Shown piece after piece: positions 42,350 to 52,413 of a stretch of DNA of 64,000 nucleotides (position 1 is the stretch's first letter; every line of letters starts with the position of its first letter). Origin of the DNA: Schlegelella_A sp036496385 (GTDB taxonomy: Bacteria; Pseudomonadota; Gammaproteobacteria; Burkholderiales; Burkholderiaceae_C); contig DASXLD010000003.1 in NCBI GenBank assembly GCA_036496385.1, forward strand, positions 62,001 through 126,000, given 5' to 3'. Under the pieces are notes generated by a model. The model was given only the letters and a program-made list of their open reading frames with translations, did not search any database and was not told the origin of the DNA. A program made the position numbers and the translations under genes.

Positions 42350-43261
42350 ATGAACCTGCAGATCCGCGACCTCACGAAGACCTACGCCAACGGCGTCCGC
42401 GCGCTCGACCGCGTCACGCTCGCGATTCCGACCGGCATGTTCGGCCTGCTCGGCCCGAACGGCGCCGGCAAGTCGACCCTGATGCGAACGCTCGCGACGC
42501 TGCAGGAGGCCGACAGCGGCAGCGCGGCGTTGACGGGGCTCGCGAGCGGCGACATCGACGTCCTGCGTGACAAGGACGCGGTCCGCCAGGTGCTCGGCTA
42601 CCTGCCGCAGGACTTCGGCGTCTATCCGAAGGTGTCGGCGCAGGCCCTGCTCGATCACTTCGCGCGGCTGAAGGGCCTGGTCGACGGCCGGGCGCGGCGA
42701 CAGACGGTCGACGCGCTTCTCGAGCGCGTCAACCTGCATGCCGTTCGCAAGCAGCACCTGGGCGGCTTTTCCGGCGGCATGCGGCAGCGCTTCGGTATTG
42801 CGCAGGCGCTGCTCTGCAACCCGAAGCTGGTGATCGTCGACGAGCCGACCGCGGGCCTCGACCCGGAGGAGCGCGTCCGCTTCCACAACCTGCTCGCCGA
42901 CATCGCTTCCGACGTGGTTGTGATCCTGTCGACCCACATCGTCAGCGACGTCGCCGACCTGTGCGGCCAGTTCGCGGTCATCGACAAGGGCCGCGTCCTG
43001 CTCAGCGGCGAGCCCGACGCGCTCGTCGCCGGGCTCGCCGGGCGCATCTGGCGAAAGGCCGCGGACAAGAACGAGATCGAGGCGATGAAGACGCGGCTCA
43101 GCCTCGTCTCGACGCGCCTGCAGGCCGGCCAGACGATCGTGCGTGCGTACGACGAAGGACGGCCCGAGGCCGGCTTCGAGCCGGTCGCCGCCGAGCTCGA
43201 GGACGTCTATTTCTGCAGCATCGCCGGCTACCTGCGCGAGCCCGTCGAGGCGGTGGCCTGA
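42350..43261 (+). CDS. ABC transporter ATP-binding protein (ABC-2 type)
   Basis: A 303-aa ATPase with Walker A GPNGAGKST near residue 37, Q-loop YLPQDFGVYP, signature FSGGMRQRFGIAQ, Walker B LVIVDEPTAGLDP and H-loop ILSTHIVSD. The C-terminal about 80 residues form a domain typical of drug or polymer exporters. I chose the ATG at 42350 because NLQIRDLTKTY starts the fold. Its stop is one base before the start of the permease-peptidase fusion, so both make one complex. Confidence 0.92.
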   Translation: MNLQIRDLTKTYANGVRALDRVTLAIPTGMFGLLGPNGAGKSTLMRTLATLQEADSGSAALTGLASGDIDVLRDKDAVRQVLGYLPQDFGVYPKVSAQALLDHFARLKGLVDGRARRQTVDALLERVNLHAVRKQHLGGFSGGMRQRFGIAQALLCNPKLVIVDEPTAGLDPEERVRFHNLLADIASDVVVILSTHIVSDVADLCGQFAVIDKGRVLLSGEPDALVAGLAGRIWRKAADKNEIEAMKTRLSLVSTRLQAGQTIVRAYDEGRPEAGFEPVAAELEDVYFCSIAGYLREPVEAVA

Positions 43262-43262
43262 C

Positions 43263-46200
43263 GTGGGCTCGCCCTTCTGGACCATCGCCGGGTTCGACTT
43301 CGGCCGCCGCTTGCGGATGGTCTCGACCTGGGTGTACTTCGTCCTCTATGCCGTCGTCGCCGGCCTGTGGATGGCCGCGGCAGGCGGCGCGGTCCCGGGT
43401 GCGGGCGTCAACTTCGGTGGCGACAAGGTGCTGATCAACGGCAGCTACGCGCTCGCCGTCGGCATCGGTGTCCTCGCCTTCACCGGCATCACCGTGATCG
43501 GCTCGATCGCCGGGCGCGCGGTGCAGCAGGACTTCGAGGCCGGCATCCACCCGTTCTTCTTCAGCGCGCCGATCACCAAGCGCGACTACTTCTTCGGCCG
43601 CCTGTTCGGCGCCTGGCTGACGCTTCTGCTCGTCTTCGTCGGCATCGCGATCGGCGTCGTGATCGGAACCCACTGGCCGGGAGTCGACGCCGCGCGCGTG
43701 CTCGCCGCGCCCGACTGGCAGAGCTTTGCCCGGCCGTACCTCTTCGTCCTGATCCCGAACGTGCTCTGGCTCGGCGGCTGCTTCTTCGTGCTCGCAGCGC
43801 TGACACGGCAGATGGCGCCGGTCTACGTTGCCGGCGTGATCGCTCTCGTCGGCTACCTGTTCGCGGTGAACCTGCTCGGTGATATGGAGAACAAGACGCT
43901 CGCCGCGCTGATCGATCCGTCGGGGGCGACCGCAGTCGACGTCCTCGCGCGCTACTGGAGCGTCGCGCAGAAGAACGAGCAGCAGCTGCCGCTCGCCGGG
44001 GTGCTGCTCTGGAACCGGCTGCTCTGGGTCGGGCTCGGCGCCATCGTCACGCTGCTCGGCTATCGCGCGTTCAGGATGGAGGCGGTGGCACCCTCGCTGC
44101 GGCGCAAGGCCCGCGCGGTCGCCGACGTCGAGGCCGACGGCGTTGCCGTGGCGTCGGCGAGTGCCGCCGCGCCGTTGCCGGCGGCGCTTCCCGACCGCAG
44201 CGCGGCGGCGTTCGCCCGCATGCTGCCCGGCCTCGCAAGCCTCTACATCCGCGAGATCGTTCGCAGCCCGCGCTTCCTCACGATCGTTCTCGGCGGCGTC
44301 ATGCTCGTCGCCGGCAACGCATCGACACTCGGCTCCTTCTACGGCACCAACACCTACCCGCTGACCTACAAGGTGCTCGACCTCGTCTCGGGCCTGTTCG
44401 GGCTGTTCGTGCTGATCGTCACCGCGATCTACACCGGCGAGCTGGTCTGGCGCGAGCGCGACGCCCGCATGGACGAGATCGGCGACAGCACGCCGGCGCC
44501 GACGTGGCTCGGGTTTCTCGCCAAGTTCATCACCATCCTCGTCCTGCAGTTGCTGCTGCTCTGCGTGGTGCTCGTCTGCAGCATCGGCGTCCAGGTGCTG
44601 CAGGGCTTCTACCGGATCGACTTCGACCAGTACCTGTTCGAGCTGTTCGTCATCCAGTTCAGCGGCTATGTCATGGTCGCCGTGCTTGCGTTCGTCGTCC
44701 ACACGATCGTCAACAACAAGTACCTCGGCCATTTCGTCGTCGGCCTGCTCTTCCTGATCACCGTGCGGTTGCCGTCGTTCGGTTTCGAGGACCGTCTCTA
44801 TCTCTACGGCAGCAGCCCGTCGCTGGTCTATTCGGACATGAACGGCTGGGGCCACCTCCTGCCGGCGGTGTTCTGGTTCCGCGTCTACTGGCTGGCGTTC
44901 GCGACGCTGCTGCTGGTGCTCTCGTATGCGCTCTGGATCCGCGGCCGCGAGGACCGCTGGCGCCGCCGCTGGCGCTCGGCCGCAGCGCGCATGCACGTTC
45001 CGGCATGGTCGATCGTCGGCGCTGCGGCGATCGTCTTCGCGGCGACGGGCGGCTGGATCTTCTACAACACCCATGTCCTGAACGCGTTCGCCTCGCGCAG
45101 CGAGGGCCAGGAGCGACGCGCCGAGTACGAGCGACGCTACAAGGCGCTCGCCGCTGCGCCGCAGCCACGCATCGCCGCGGTCGACGTCCGGGTCGACCTG
45201 CATCCCGAGGTGAACCGGGTCCGCATCGCCGCGACGTACACGCTCGTCAACCGGACCGCGGTGCCGATCCGCGACGTCTACGTCGTCTATCCGCGCACCG
45301 CCGACGTGCACGCGATGGCCTTCGGCGTGGCCGCGAAGCTCGCCGACCAGGAACCCGATCTGTACTGGCACCATTACGTGCTCGCCGAGGCGCTCGCGCC
45401 GACGGCGACGACGACGTTCAGCTTCGACATCGGCTACGGCGCCACGGGCTTCGGCAACAGCGGCGCCGATCCGGTCGTGCTCGGCAACGGCACCTTCCTG
45501 AACGCCGGCCTGACTCCCGAGACGACGCTGATGCCGAGCTTCGGCTATTTCGAGGACGCCGAGCTGTCGTCCGACCGCGATCGCAAGGAGCACGGCCTGG
45601 CGCCGAAGCCGCGCATGCACGACCTTGCCGATCCTGCGCAGGTGATGCAGAACGCCTTGTCGCGCGACGCCGACTTCATCGACTATCGGGCGCGTTTCTG
45701 CACCGCTGCCGACCAGCTCCCCGTGACCTCGGGCTACGTCGCGAGCGACACGGTCGAGAACGGCCGCCGCTGCATCGACTACCGGATGGACACGAAGATG
45801 GCCGACATCTACTCGTTCGTCTCGGCGCGCTACGAGATCCGCCGCGACGTCTGGCACGGTCCGGGCGGCGACGTCGCGATCGAGATCGACTACCAGCGCG
45901 GCCACGAATACAACCTCGAGCGGATGGCCGCCGGCGTCAAGGACTCGCTGGCGTACTACACGGCGCACTACGGCCCGTACCAGCACAAGATCGTGCGCAT
46001 CATCGAGTTCCCGCGCTTCTCGCGCAGCGGCGGCTTCGCCGAGTCGTTCCCGAACACGGTGCCGTTCAACGAGGCGATCGGCTTCACCGCCAAGGTCGAC
46101 GACCGCGACCCGAACGACGTCGACTACCCGTACTTCGTCACTGCCCACGAGGTCGCGCATCAATGGTGGGCGCACCAGGAGATGCCGGCCAACGTGCAGG

Positions 46201-46910
46201 GCGCCGAGTTCATCACCGAGAGCCTGGCCGAGTACTCGGCGCTGATGGTGCTCAAGCAGAAGTACGGCGATGCCAAGATGCGCCGCTTCCTGAAGTACGA
46301 GCTCGACCGCTACCTGCTCGGCCGCGGCACCGAGCAGAAGCAGGAGCAGCCGCTCGTGCGCGCCGACGGCGCCGCCTATGTGCATTACCAGAAGGGCGCG
46401 CTCGCGCTCTACGCGCTCCAGGACGCGATCGGCGAGCCGGCGATCGACGATGCGCTGTCGGCGTTCCTGAAGCGCTGGCATTTCGCCGGGCCGCCGTACG
46501 CGCGCTCGGTCGATCTGCTCGCCGAGTTCCGCCGCGTCACGCCACCGGCGCTGCAGCCGCTGATCGCCGACCTGTTCGAGACGATCACGCTGTACGACGT
46601 GCGCGCGATCGACGCCGTCGCGAAGCGCCAGGGTGACGGCAGCGAAGTCGCCCTGTTGCGCGTCACGGCGAAGAAGATCCGCGCCGACGGCGCCGGCAAC
46701 GAGACCGAGGTGCCGTTCGACGGCGAGGTCGACATCGGCGCGCTCGACGACAAGGGCAACGTGCTCGCGATCGAAAAGCGCCGCATCCGCTCGGGCGAGA
46801 ACCGCTTCGAGCTCGCGCTGAAGCCCGGCGCGGCGCGGGCCGGCATCGATCCGCTCGGCAAGCTCATCGACCGCGACCTCGGCGACAACACGGTGGCGAT
46901 CACGCGCTGA
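43263..46910 (+). CDS. ABC permease fused to M1 family aminopeptidase
   Basis: A 1215-aa membrane protein. Residues 1-about 595 hold two ABC-2-type blocks of six helices each. A further helix near 590-610 leads to a large C-terminal M1 metallopeptidase domain. The zinc site is HEVAHQWWAHQ near residue 960 with the third ligand in ITESLAEYSALM 18 residues on, and the Tyr region is in VHYQKGALAL. The substrate-binding GxMEN motif is replaced by SGGFAESFP. The partner ATPase lies immediately upstream. The peptidase should face the periplasm, so the complex may export and trim peptides; this is inference. Confidence 0.9.
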   Translation: MGSPFWTIAGFDFGRRLRMVSTWVYFVLYAVVAGLWMAAAGGAVPGAGVNFGGDKVLINGSYALAVGIGVLAFTGITVIGSIAGRAVQQDFEAGIHPFFFSAPITKRDYFFGRLFGAWLTLLLVFVGIAIGVVIGTHWPGVDAARVLAAPDWQSFARPYLFVLIPNVLWLGGCFFVLAALTRQMAPVYVAGVIALVGYLFAVNLLGDMENKTLAALIDPSGATAVDVLARYWSVAQKNEQQLPLAGVLLWNRLLWVGLGAIVTLLGYRAFRMEAVAPSLRRKARAVADVEADGVAVASASAAAPLPAALPDRSAAAFARMLPGLASLYIREIVRSPRFLTIVLGGVMLVAGNASTLGSFYGTNTYPLTYKVLDLVSGLFGLFVLIVTAIYTGELVWRERDARMDEIGDSTPAPTWLGFLAKFITILVLQLLLLCVVLVCSIGVQVLQGFYRIDFDQYLFELFVIQFSGYVMVAVLAFVVHTIVNNKYLGHFVVGLLFLITVRLPSFGFEDRLYLYGSSPSLVYSDMNGWGHLLPAVFWFRVYWLAFATLLLVLSYALWIRGREDRWRRRWRSAAARMHVPAWSIVGAAAIVFAATGGWIFYNTHVLNAFASRSEGQERRAEYERRYKALAAAPQPRIAAVDVRVDLHPEVNRVRIAATYTLVNRTAVPIRDVYVVYPRTADVHAMAFGVAAKLADQEPDLYWHHYVLAEALAPTATTTFSFDIGYGATGFGNSGADPVVLGNGTFLNAGLTPETTLMPSFGYFEDAELSSDRDRKEHGLAPKPRMHDLADPAQVMQNALSRDADFIDYRARFCTAADQLPVTSGYVASDTVENGRRCIDYRMDTKMADIYSFVSARYEIRRDVWHGPGGDVAIEIDYQRGHEYNLERMAAGVKDSLAYYTAHYGPYQHKIVRIIEFPRFSRSGGFAESFPNTVPFNEAIGFTAKVDDRDPNDVDYPYFVTAHEVAHQWWAHQEMPANVQGAEFITESLAEYSALMVLKQKYGDAKMRRFLKYELDRYLLGRGTEQKQEQPLVRADGAAYVHYQKGALALYALQDAIGEPAIDDALSAFLKRWHFAGPPYARSVDLLAEFRRVTPPALQPLIADLFETITLYDVRAIDAVAKRQGDGSEVALLRVTAKKIRADGAGNETEVPFDGEVDIGALDDKGNVLAIEKRRIRSGENRFELALKPGAARAGIDPLGKLIDRDLGDNTVAITR

Positions 46911-46948
46911 TCGCGCGAGGTGGAGCGGCTCTCGACTCGAATGCGCCA

Positions 46949-48499
46949 ATGACGACGTCGCTTGCCGCCGTGGTCGATGTCTCCGGACGGGTGGCGAAGA
47001 CAAGCGGCCGGATCGCCAAGCGCGACGCGATCGCCGAGTGCCTGCGCCGCGCCGGCGCCGACGAGGTCGGGATCATCGTCGCCTATCTCTCCGGCGAGAC
47101 GCCGCAGGGCCGGATCGGCATCGGCTATCGGACCCTGGCTTCGCTGCGCGGCGCGCCCGCCGGTGAGGCGAGGCTCGCCGTCGGCGACGTCGACGCGGCG
47201 CTCACGCGCATCGCGGCGACGACCGGCAAGGGCTCGACGGAAGCACGCGGCGAATTGCTGCGCGACCTGTTCGCGCGCGCGACTGCGGCCGAGCAGGAGT
47301 TTCTCGTTCGCCTCCTCGTCGGCGAGCTCCGCCAGGGCGCGCTCGAAGGCGTGATGATCGAGGCGATCGCGGCGGCCGCTGGCCTGCCCGCGGCCGACGT
47401 GCGCCGCGCCGCCATGGTCACCGGCAGCCTCGGTACGGTCGTGCGCGTCGCGATGACCGAGGGCGCGGCCGGCCTGGCTCGGTTCGCGATCGCGCTGCAG
47501 CGGCCGGTCCAGCCGATGCTCGCCCAGCCTGCCGACGACATCGCCGACGCGATGACGAGGCTCGGCACGGCGGCGGTCGAGTGGAAGGTCGACGGCGCAC
47601 GCGTGCAGGTCCACAAGGCCGGTCGCGATGTTCGCGTCTACACGCGGGCGCTGAACGAGGTGACGGCGTCGGTGCCGGAGATCGTCGAGGCGTTGCGCGA
47701 GCTGCCGGCCGACGAATTGATCCTCGATGGCGAGGCGGTCGCGCTCGACGCCGGCGGTGCGCCGCTCGCGTTCCAGGTCACGATGCGGCGCTTCGGCCGC
47801 AAGCTCGATGTCGAGCGCCTGCGCGTCGAGCTGCCGCTGGCTGCCTACTTCTTCGACTGCCTCTATCGCGACGGCACGCGGCTCGTCGAGCGGCCGGCGC
47901 AGGAGCGCTTCGATGCGCTCGCGGCCGCGCTGCCGCCGGCGCTGGTGATTCCGCGCCTCGTCACCGCCGATGTCGCCGCGGCCGAGGACTTCTATGCCGA
48001 TGCGCTCGCACGCGGCCACGAGGGCGTGATGGTGAAGGCGCTCGACGCGCGGTACGAAGCCGGCGGCCGCGGCGCGAGCTGGCTCAAGGTCAAGCGCGCG
48101 CATACGCTCGACCTCGTCGTCCTTGCCGCAGAGTGGGGACACGGGCGTCGCCACGGCTGGCTCTCGAACCTGCACCTCGGCGCCCGCGACCCGGCCGGCG
48201 GCTGGGTGATGCTCGGCAAGACGTTCAAGGGCATGACGGATGCGCTGCTCGAGTGGCAGACGCGCGAGCTGCTCGCCCGCGAGAGCGCGCGCGATGCGTA
48301 CACGGTCCACGTCCGCGCCGAGCTCGTCGCCGAGGTCGCGTTCAACGACCTGCAGGCGAGCCCGCAGTACCCCGGCGGCCTCGCGCTTCGCTTCGCGCGC
48401 GTCAAGGGCTACCGGCCGGACAAGCGCGCCGAGGACGCCGACACCATCGAGACCGTGCGCGCGCTGTACGACGCGCAGCTGGCCGGCGGCGCGCGCTGA
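46949..48499 (+). CDS. ATP-dependent DNA ligase (LigB-type)
   Basis: A 516-aa ligase with an N-terminal DNA-binding domain (about 1-190), the nucleotidyl-transferase domain with the AMP-accepting Lys in EWKVDGARVQ near residue 213, and an OB-fold domain after about 385. Other ligase motifs are ILDGEAVA, YFFDCLY, HEGVMVKA and SWLKVKR. It joins nicked DNA using ATP rather than NAD+. No Ku gene or polymerase/phosphoesterase domains are attached, so it is not the LigD end-joining enzyme. Its closest look is to actinobacterial and archaeal ligases; transfer is possible. Confidence 0.92.
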   Translation: MTTSLAAVVDVSGRVAKTSGRIAKRDAIAECLRRAGADEVGIIVAYLSGETPQGRIGIGYRTLASLRGAPAGEARLAVGDVDAALTRIAATTGKGSTEARGELLRDLFARATAAEQEFLVRLLVGELRQGALEGVMIEAIAAAAGLPAADVRRAAMVTGSLGTVVRVAMTEGAAGLARFAIALQRPVQPMLAQPADDIADAMTRLGTAAVEWKVDGARVQVHKAGRDVRVYTRALNEVTASVPEIVEALRELPADELILDGEAVALDAGGAPLAFQVTMRRFGRKLDVERLRVELPLAAYFFDCLYRDGTRLVERPAQERFDALAAALPPALVIPRLVTADVAAAEDFYADALARGHEGVMVKALDARYEAGGRGASWLKVKRAHTLDLVVLAAEWGHGRRHGWLSNLHLGARDPAGGWVMLGKTFKGMTDALLEWQTRELLARESARDAYTVHVRAELVAEVAFNDLQASPQYPGGLALRFARVKGYRPDKRAEDADTIETVRALYDAQLAGGAR

Positions 48500-48553
48500 G
48501 CAGCCGCGGTGCGCGGGCTTGCCGCGGGTGCGGCGAGCCGCCGCTCGATCGGA

Positions 48554-49135
48554 TCAGCGCGCCGACGCGAGCTTGTGCACCAGCTCCAGCGCCCGGGCGA
48601 CGTTTTGCTCCGGCGAGACGCCGCCGACGACCGCGTGCACGGTGCCGTCGGGCTTGACGACGAAGGTCGTGCGCTCGGTGAAGCCGTGTTCGATGTCCTT
48701 GCCGCGGGTGTCGGTGGCGCCGCGAATCGCGCCGCTCACCTTGAGACCGAACGAACGCGCGATCCTGCCCTCGCCGTCGGAGGCGACCGCGAGCTTGCCG
48801 GCGCAGTAGTCGGGGTCGGCGGAGAACGCGTTCAGCCGCTCGATGCTGTCGAGCGAGACGCCGATCACGCTGGCGCCGGCAGCAGCGAACCGCTCGGCCT
48901 GGGTCGAAAACTCGTGCGCCTGGATGTTGCACCCGCTCGTGTAGGCCGAGGGATAGAAGTAGACGACGACCGGCCCCTTGGCGAGGCCCTCCTTCAGCGA
49001 GTACGTGAACGGCTTGCCCGCGAGCGACGCCGGTGCCGTGAACGCGGGCGCGACGTCGCCCGCCTTGAGCGCGGCGAACGCCGTCGTCGTCGCCGCCATC
49101 AAGGCGAACAGGGAAGCGATGCTGCGCAGGGTCAT
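48554..49135 (-). CDS. exported peroxiredoxin (AhpC/TSA, PrxQ-like)
   Basis: A 193-aa thiol peroxidase with a signal peptide (SIASLFALMAATTTAFAA), so it should act in the periplasm. The peroxidatic Cys is in PSAYTSGCNIQAHEF; the usual PrxQ Cys five residues later is absent, and a second Cys in DPDYCAGKL may act as the resolving one. The Arg helper is in RTTFVVKPDGTVH. It reduces hydrogen or organic peroxides. It is convergent with the ligase gene. Confidence 0.9.
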   Translation of the reverse strand: MTLRSIASLFALMAATTTAFAALKAGDVAPAFTAPASLAGKPFTYSLKEGLAKGPVVVYFYPSAYTSGCNIQAHEFSTQAERFAAAGASVIGVSLDSIERLNAFSADPDYCAGKLAVASDGEGRIARSFGLKVSGAIRGATDTRGKDIEHGFTERTTFVVKPDGTVHAVVGGVSPEQNVARALELVHKLASAR

Positions 49136-49303
49136 GACAGGCTTTCGGGGTGCGATGCTTGGGGCGACGACGCGTCTGGTCGATGGCGCGATGCGGCTCG
49201 ACCTTGATTCTCGTGGTTTCGGCGAGTCCGCGTTGCGGCGAGGGCGCTATCCTCGTCGCGAGGCGATCTGCAATGAGCATGACCCCGTGCCTCGCCATCC
49301 CGA

Positions 49304-50083
49304 ATGCGCAACTCGATCGATTTCAGCTCGTGGCAGGGCATCGTGTCGACCCTCATCGGTCTTGTCGTCGTCTCGCTCGTCGCGGTGGGGATCCGCCTCA
49401 TCGTCATGCAGAGCGTGCAGCGGCGACGCGAGCGCGAGAACCGGCAGATCAACGAGCGGTTGAAGACCCTCATCGCCGCCTACAAGACATTGGGCGGGTC
49501 GTTCACCGGCGATCTCGCGGTCGACCCGAGCCACCTGCGCGACCTGCGAGCGCGCGCGTCCGCGCCCGAGACCGGCATCGATGCCGCTGGCGCGGAGTTC
49601 CAAGGGTCGGCACCCATGGCCGAAGTCGGTGCGCACGCGGGCGGCCGCGGCACCGACCGCCGCCGCCGGGTGCGCGACGCGGTCGAGGCGGCACTCGCCG
49701 ACGTCATCCTGCTCGGCACCGGGGAGCAGGTGCGGCTCGCGGTGCGCGCCGCCGACGAGATGGTCGCCGGCTGCAGCATCGAGCTCGCGGAGCTCGTCGT
49801 GTCGTTGCGCACATTCATCCGCGATGCGCTCGATCTCGACCCCGTTCCAGCCGCGCTGACGATTCCAAAGCAAGGTCCGCTGCGTGTCGCCGGGTCGGCG
49901 CGCGCCGGTGGTGGCGGTGAGCGCGGAGGCGGCGCCGGCGCTGGCCGCGGTGGCGGCGCCGGCATGGGTGTGGGCATGGGCGCGGGCATCGGTGCGGGCG
50001 TCGGCATCGGCGGGGCCCGCCCGAGCGATGCAGACGCGCTCGATCCCGATGGATCGACGACAGACCACGCCGACGACCGCTAG
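49304..50083 (+). CDS. membrane-anchored protein with Gly-rich tail, function unknown
   Basis: A 259-aa protein with one N-terminal helix (GIVSTLIGLVVVSLVAVGIRL), a basic coiled-coil-like stretch (RRRERENRQINERLKTLIA), a helical middle (GEQVRLAVRAADEMVAGCSI) and a C-terminal low-complexity tail of Gly/Ala/Met repeats (GAGMGVGMGAGIGAGVGIGG). I recognise no named family. The middle part looks like a conserved cytosolic domain; the tail may be disordered or form a Gly-zipper. It precedes selO by 72 bases. Confidence 0.7.
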   Translation: MRNSIDFSSWQGIVSTLIGLVVVSLVAVGIRLIVMQSVQRRRERENRQINERLKTLIAAYKTLGGSFTGDLAVDPSHLRDLRARASAPETGIDAAGAEFQGSAPMAEVGAHAGGRGTDRRRRVRDAVEAALADVILLGTGEQVRLAVRAADEMVAGCSIELAELVVSLRTFIRDALDLDPVPAALTIPKQGPLRVAGSARAGGGGERGGGAGAGRGGGAGMGVGMGAGIGAGVGIGGARPSDADALDPDGSTTDHADDR

Positions 50084-50155
50084 CCGCTCATCCCCTGGCG
50101 CGACGCGATCGCCGCCATCGCGCACACTTCGAGTCTGCGCCTCGCCGCACACGCC

Positions 50156-51673
50156 ATGACTGCCGCCACCGCCTTTCGCTTCGACAACTCGTACGCCCGC
50201 GACCTCAAGGACTTCGCCTTGCCGTGGCGGCCCGCGGCCGTGCCGGCGCCGAAGTGGCTGTTCTTCAACCGCTCGCTCGCCGAAGAGCTCGGCCTCGAGG
50301 TCGCCGCGCTCGAAGGCGATGCCGGTGCGGCCCTCTTCGCCGGCAACGCGCTGCCAGAGGGTGCCGAGCCGATCGCGCAGGCGTATGCCGGCCACCAGTT
50401 CGGCGGCTTTTCGCCGCAGCTAGGCGACGGTCGCGCGGTGCTGCTCGGCGAGGTCATCGATCGTGCCGGCCACCGCCGCGACATCGCGATGAAGGGCTCG
50501 GGCCGCACGCCCTTCTCGCGCGGCGGCGACGGCAAGGCCGCGGTCGGGCCGATGCTGCGCGAGGTGCTGATCGGCGAGGCCATGCATGCGCTCGGCATCC
50601 CGACGACGCGGGCGCTCGCCGTCGTCGCGACCGGCGAGCCGGTGTTGCGGGAGGAAGTGCTGCCCGGCGCGGTCCTGACGCGCGTCGCCGCCAGCCACAT
50701 CCGCGTCGGCACCTTCCAGTTCTTCGCCATGCGCGGCGACGTCGAGCGCGTCCGCCAGCTCGCCGAGTACACGATCGCGCGCCATGACTCCGCGCTCGTC
50801 GGCATGCCGGGGCGCTTCCTCGGTCTGCTCGAGAACGCCGCCGAGCGCCAGGCGGCGCTGATCGCGCAATGGATGAACGTCGGCTTCATCCACGGCGTGA
50901 TGAACACCGACAACATGACGCTCTCGGGCGAGACGATCGACTACGGCCCGTGCGCGTTCATGGAGGCCTACGATCCCGCCGCGGTCTTCAGCTCGATCGA
51001 CCAGCACGGCCGCTACGCGTTCGGCAACCAGCCCGACATCGCGTTGTGGAACCTGGCCCGCCTCGCCGAGACGCTGCTGCCCTTGCTCGCCGACGAGCCC
51101 GAGGACGCCGCAGCGCAAGCGACGCAGGTCCTCGAAGCGTTCCCGGCGCGCTACCGCAGCCATCTTCTGCGCGGCCAGCGCGCCAAGCTCGGCCTCGACG
51201 ACGGCGGCGATGACGCAGCCGACGCTGCGCTCGCGGACGACTGGCTTTCGCTCCTGCACGCGCAGCACGTCGACTTCACGCTCGCCTGGCGTCGCCTCGC
51301 CGATGCCGCGGGCGGCGACACGGCGCCGTTGCACGCGCTGTTCGCCGATGCAGCCGCGCTCGATGGGTGGCTCGGGCGCTGGCGCGCGCGCTCCGGCAAC
51401 GGCGAGGGTGGCGAGAGCGGCGCGGCCGCAGCGGCCGCGCTCGCCGCCGGGCGCGCCGCCCGGATGCACCGCGCCAGCCCGCTCGTGATCCCGCGCAACC
51501 ACCGCGTCGAAGAAGCGCTTGCCGCAGCGTCCGGCGACGACGATCTCGGCCCCTTCGAGCGTCTCCTCGATGCGGTGCGCCGGCCCTACGACGAGTCGCC
51601 GGCGCTGGCGGTCTACGCCGAGCCGGCGCCGGCCGAGGTCACGGCGCGCTACCGGACGTTCTGCGGCACCTGA
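50156..51673 (+). CDS. selO: protein adenylyltransferase SelO
   Basis: A 505-aa pseudokinase-fold enzyme that moves AMP from ATP to Ser, Thr or Tyr of target proteins in redox control. The ATP site includes MKGSGRTPFSRGGDGKAA, and the metal/catalytic Asp-Asn region is in IHGVMNTDNMTLSGETIDYG. It ends YRTFCGT, with the conserved C-terminal Cys that corresponds to selenocysteine in animals. The length is normal. It is followed seven bases later by a TMEM175-like gene, suggesting a shared transcript. Confidence 0.94.
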   Translation: MTAATAFRFDNSYARDLKDFALPWRPAAVPAPKWLFFNRSLAEELGLEVAALEGDAGAALFAGNALPEGAEPIAQAYAGHQFGGFSPQLGDGRAVLLGEVIDRAGHRRDIAMKGSGRTPFSRGGDGKAAVGPMLREVLIGEAMHALGIPTTRALAVVATGEPVLREEVLPGAVLTRVAASHIRVGTFQFFAMRGDVERVRQLAEYTIARHDSALVGMPGRFLGLLENAAERQAALIAQWMNVGFIHGVMNTDNMTLSGETIDYGPCAFMEAYDPAAVFSSIDQHGRYAFGNQPDIALWNLARLAETLLPLLADEPEDAAAQATQVLEAFPARYRSHLLRGQRAKLGLDDGGDDAADAALADDWLSLLHAQHVDFTLAWRRLADAAGGDTAPLHALFADAAALDGWLGRWRARSGNGEGGESGAAAAAALAAGRAARMHRASPLVIPRNHRVEEALAAASGDDDLGPFERLLDAVRRPYDESPALAVYAEPAPAEVTARYRTFCGT

Positions 51674-51680
51674 GGACGCC

Positions 51681-52283
<603 letters not shown>

Positions 52284-52413
52284 ACGCAGCGAGCGTGGTT
52301 TTTTCCCCGGCGCCGCAGCCCACGCGGCGCTGAGTTTCTGTCAAGCTCGGTGCTCCTTCCATGGCGTCGCGTCCGCAGTCCGGGCCGACGCCTTCTCTTT
52401 GTCACGGAGCACC

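Noticed and set aside
43098..47003. Long minus-strand open frame opposite the permease-peptidase fusion
   Set aside because: Its composition is that of a reverse shadow of a GC-rich gene; the plus strand has the complete zinc site and membrane pattern.
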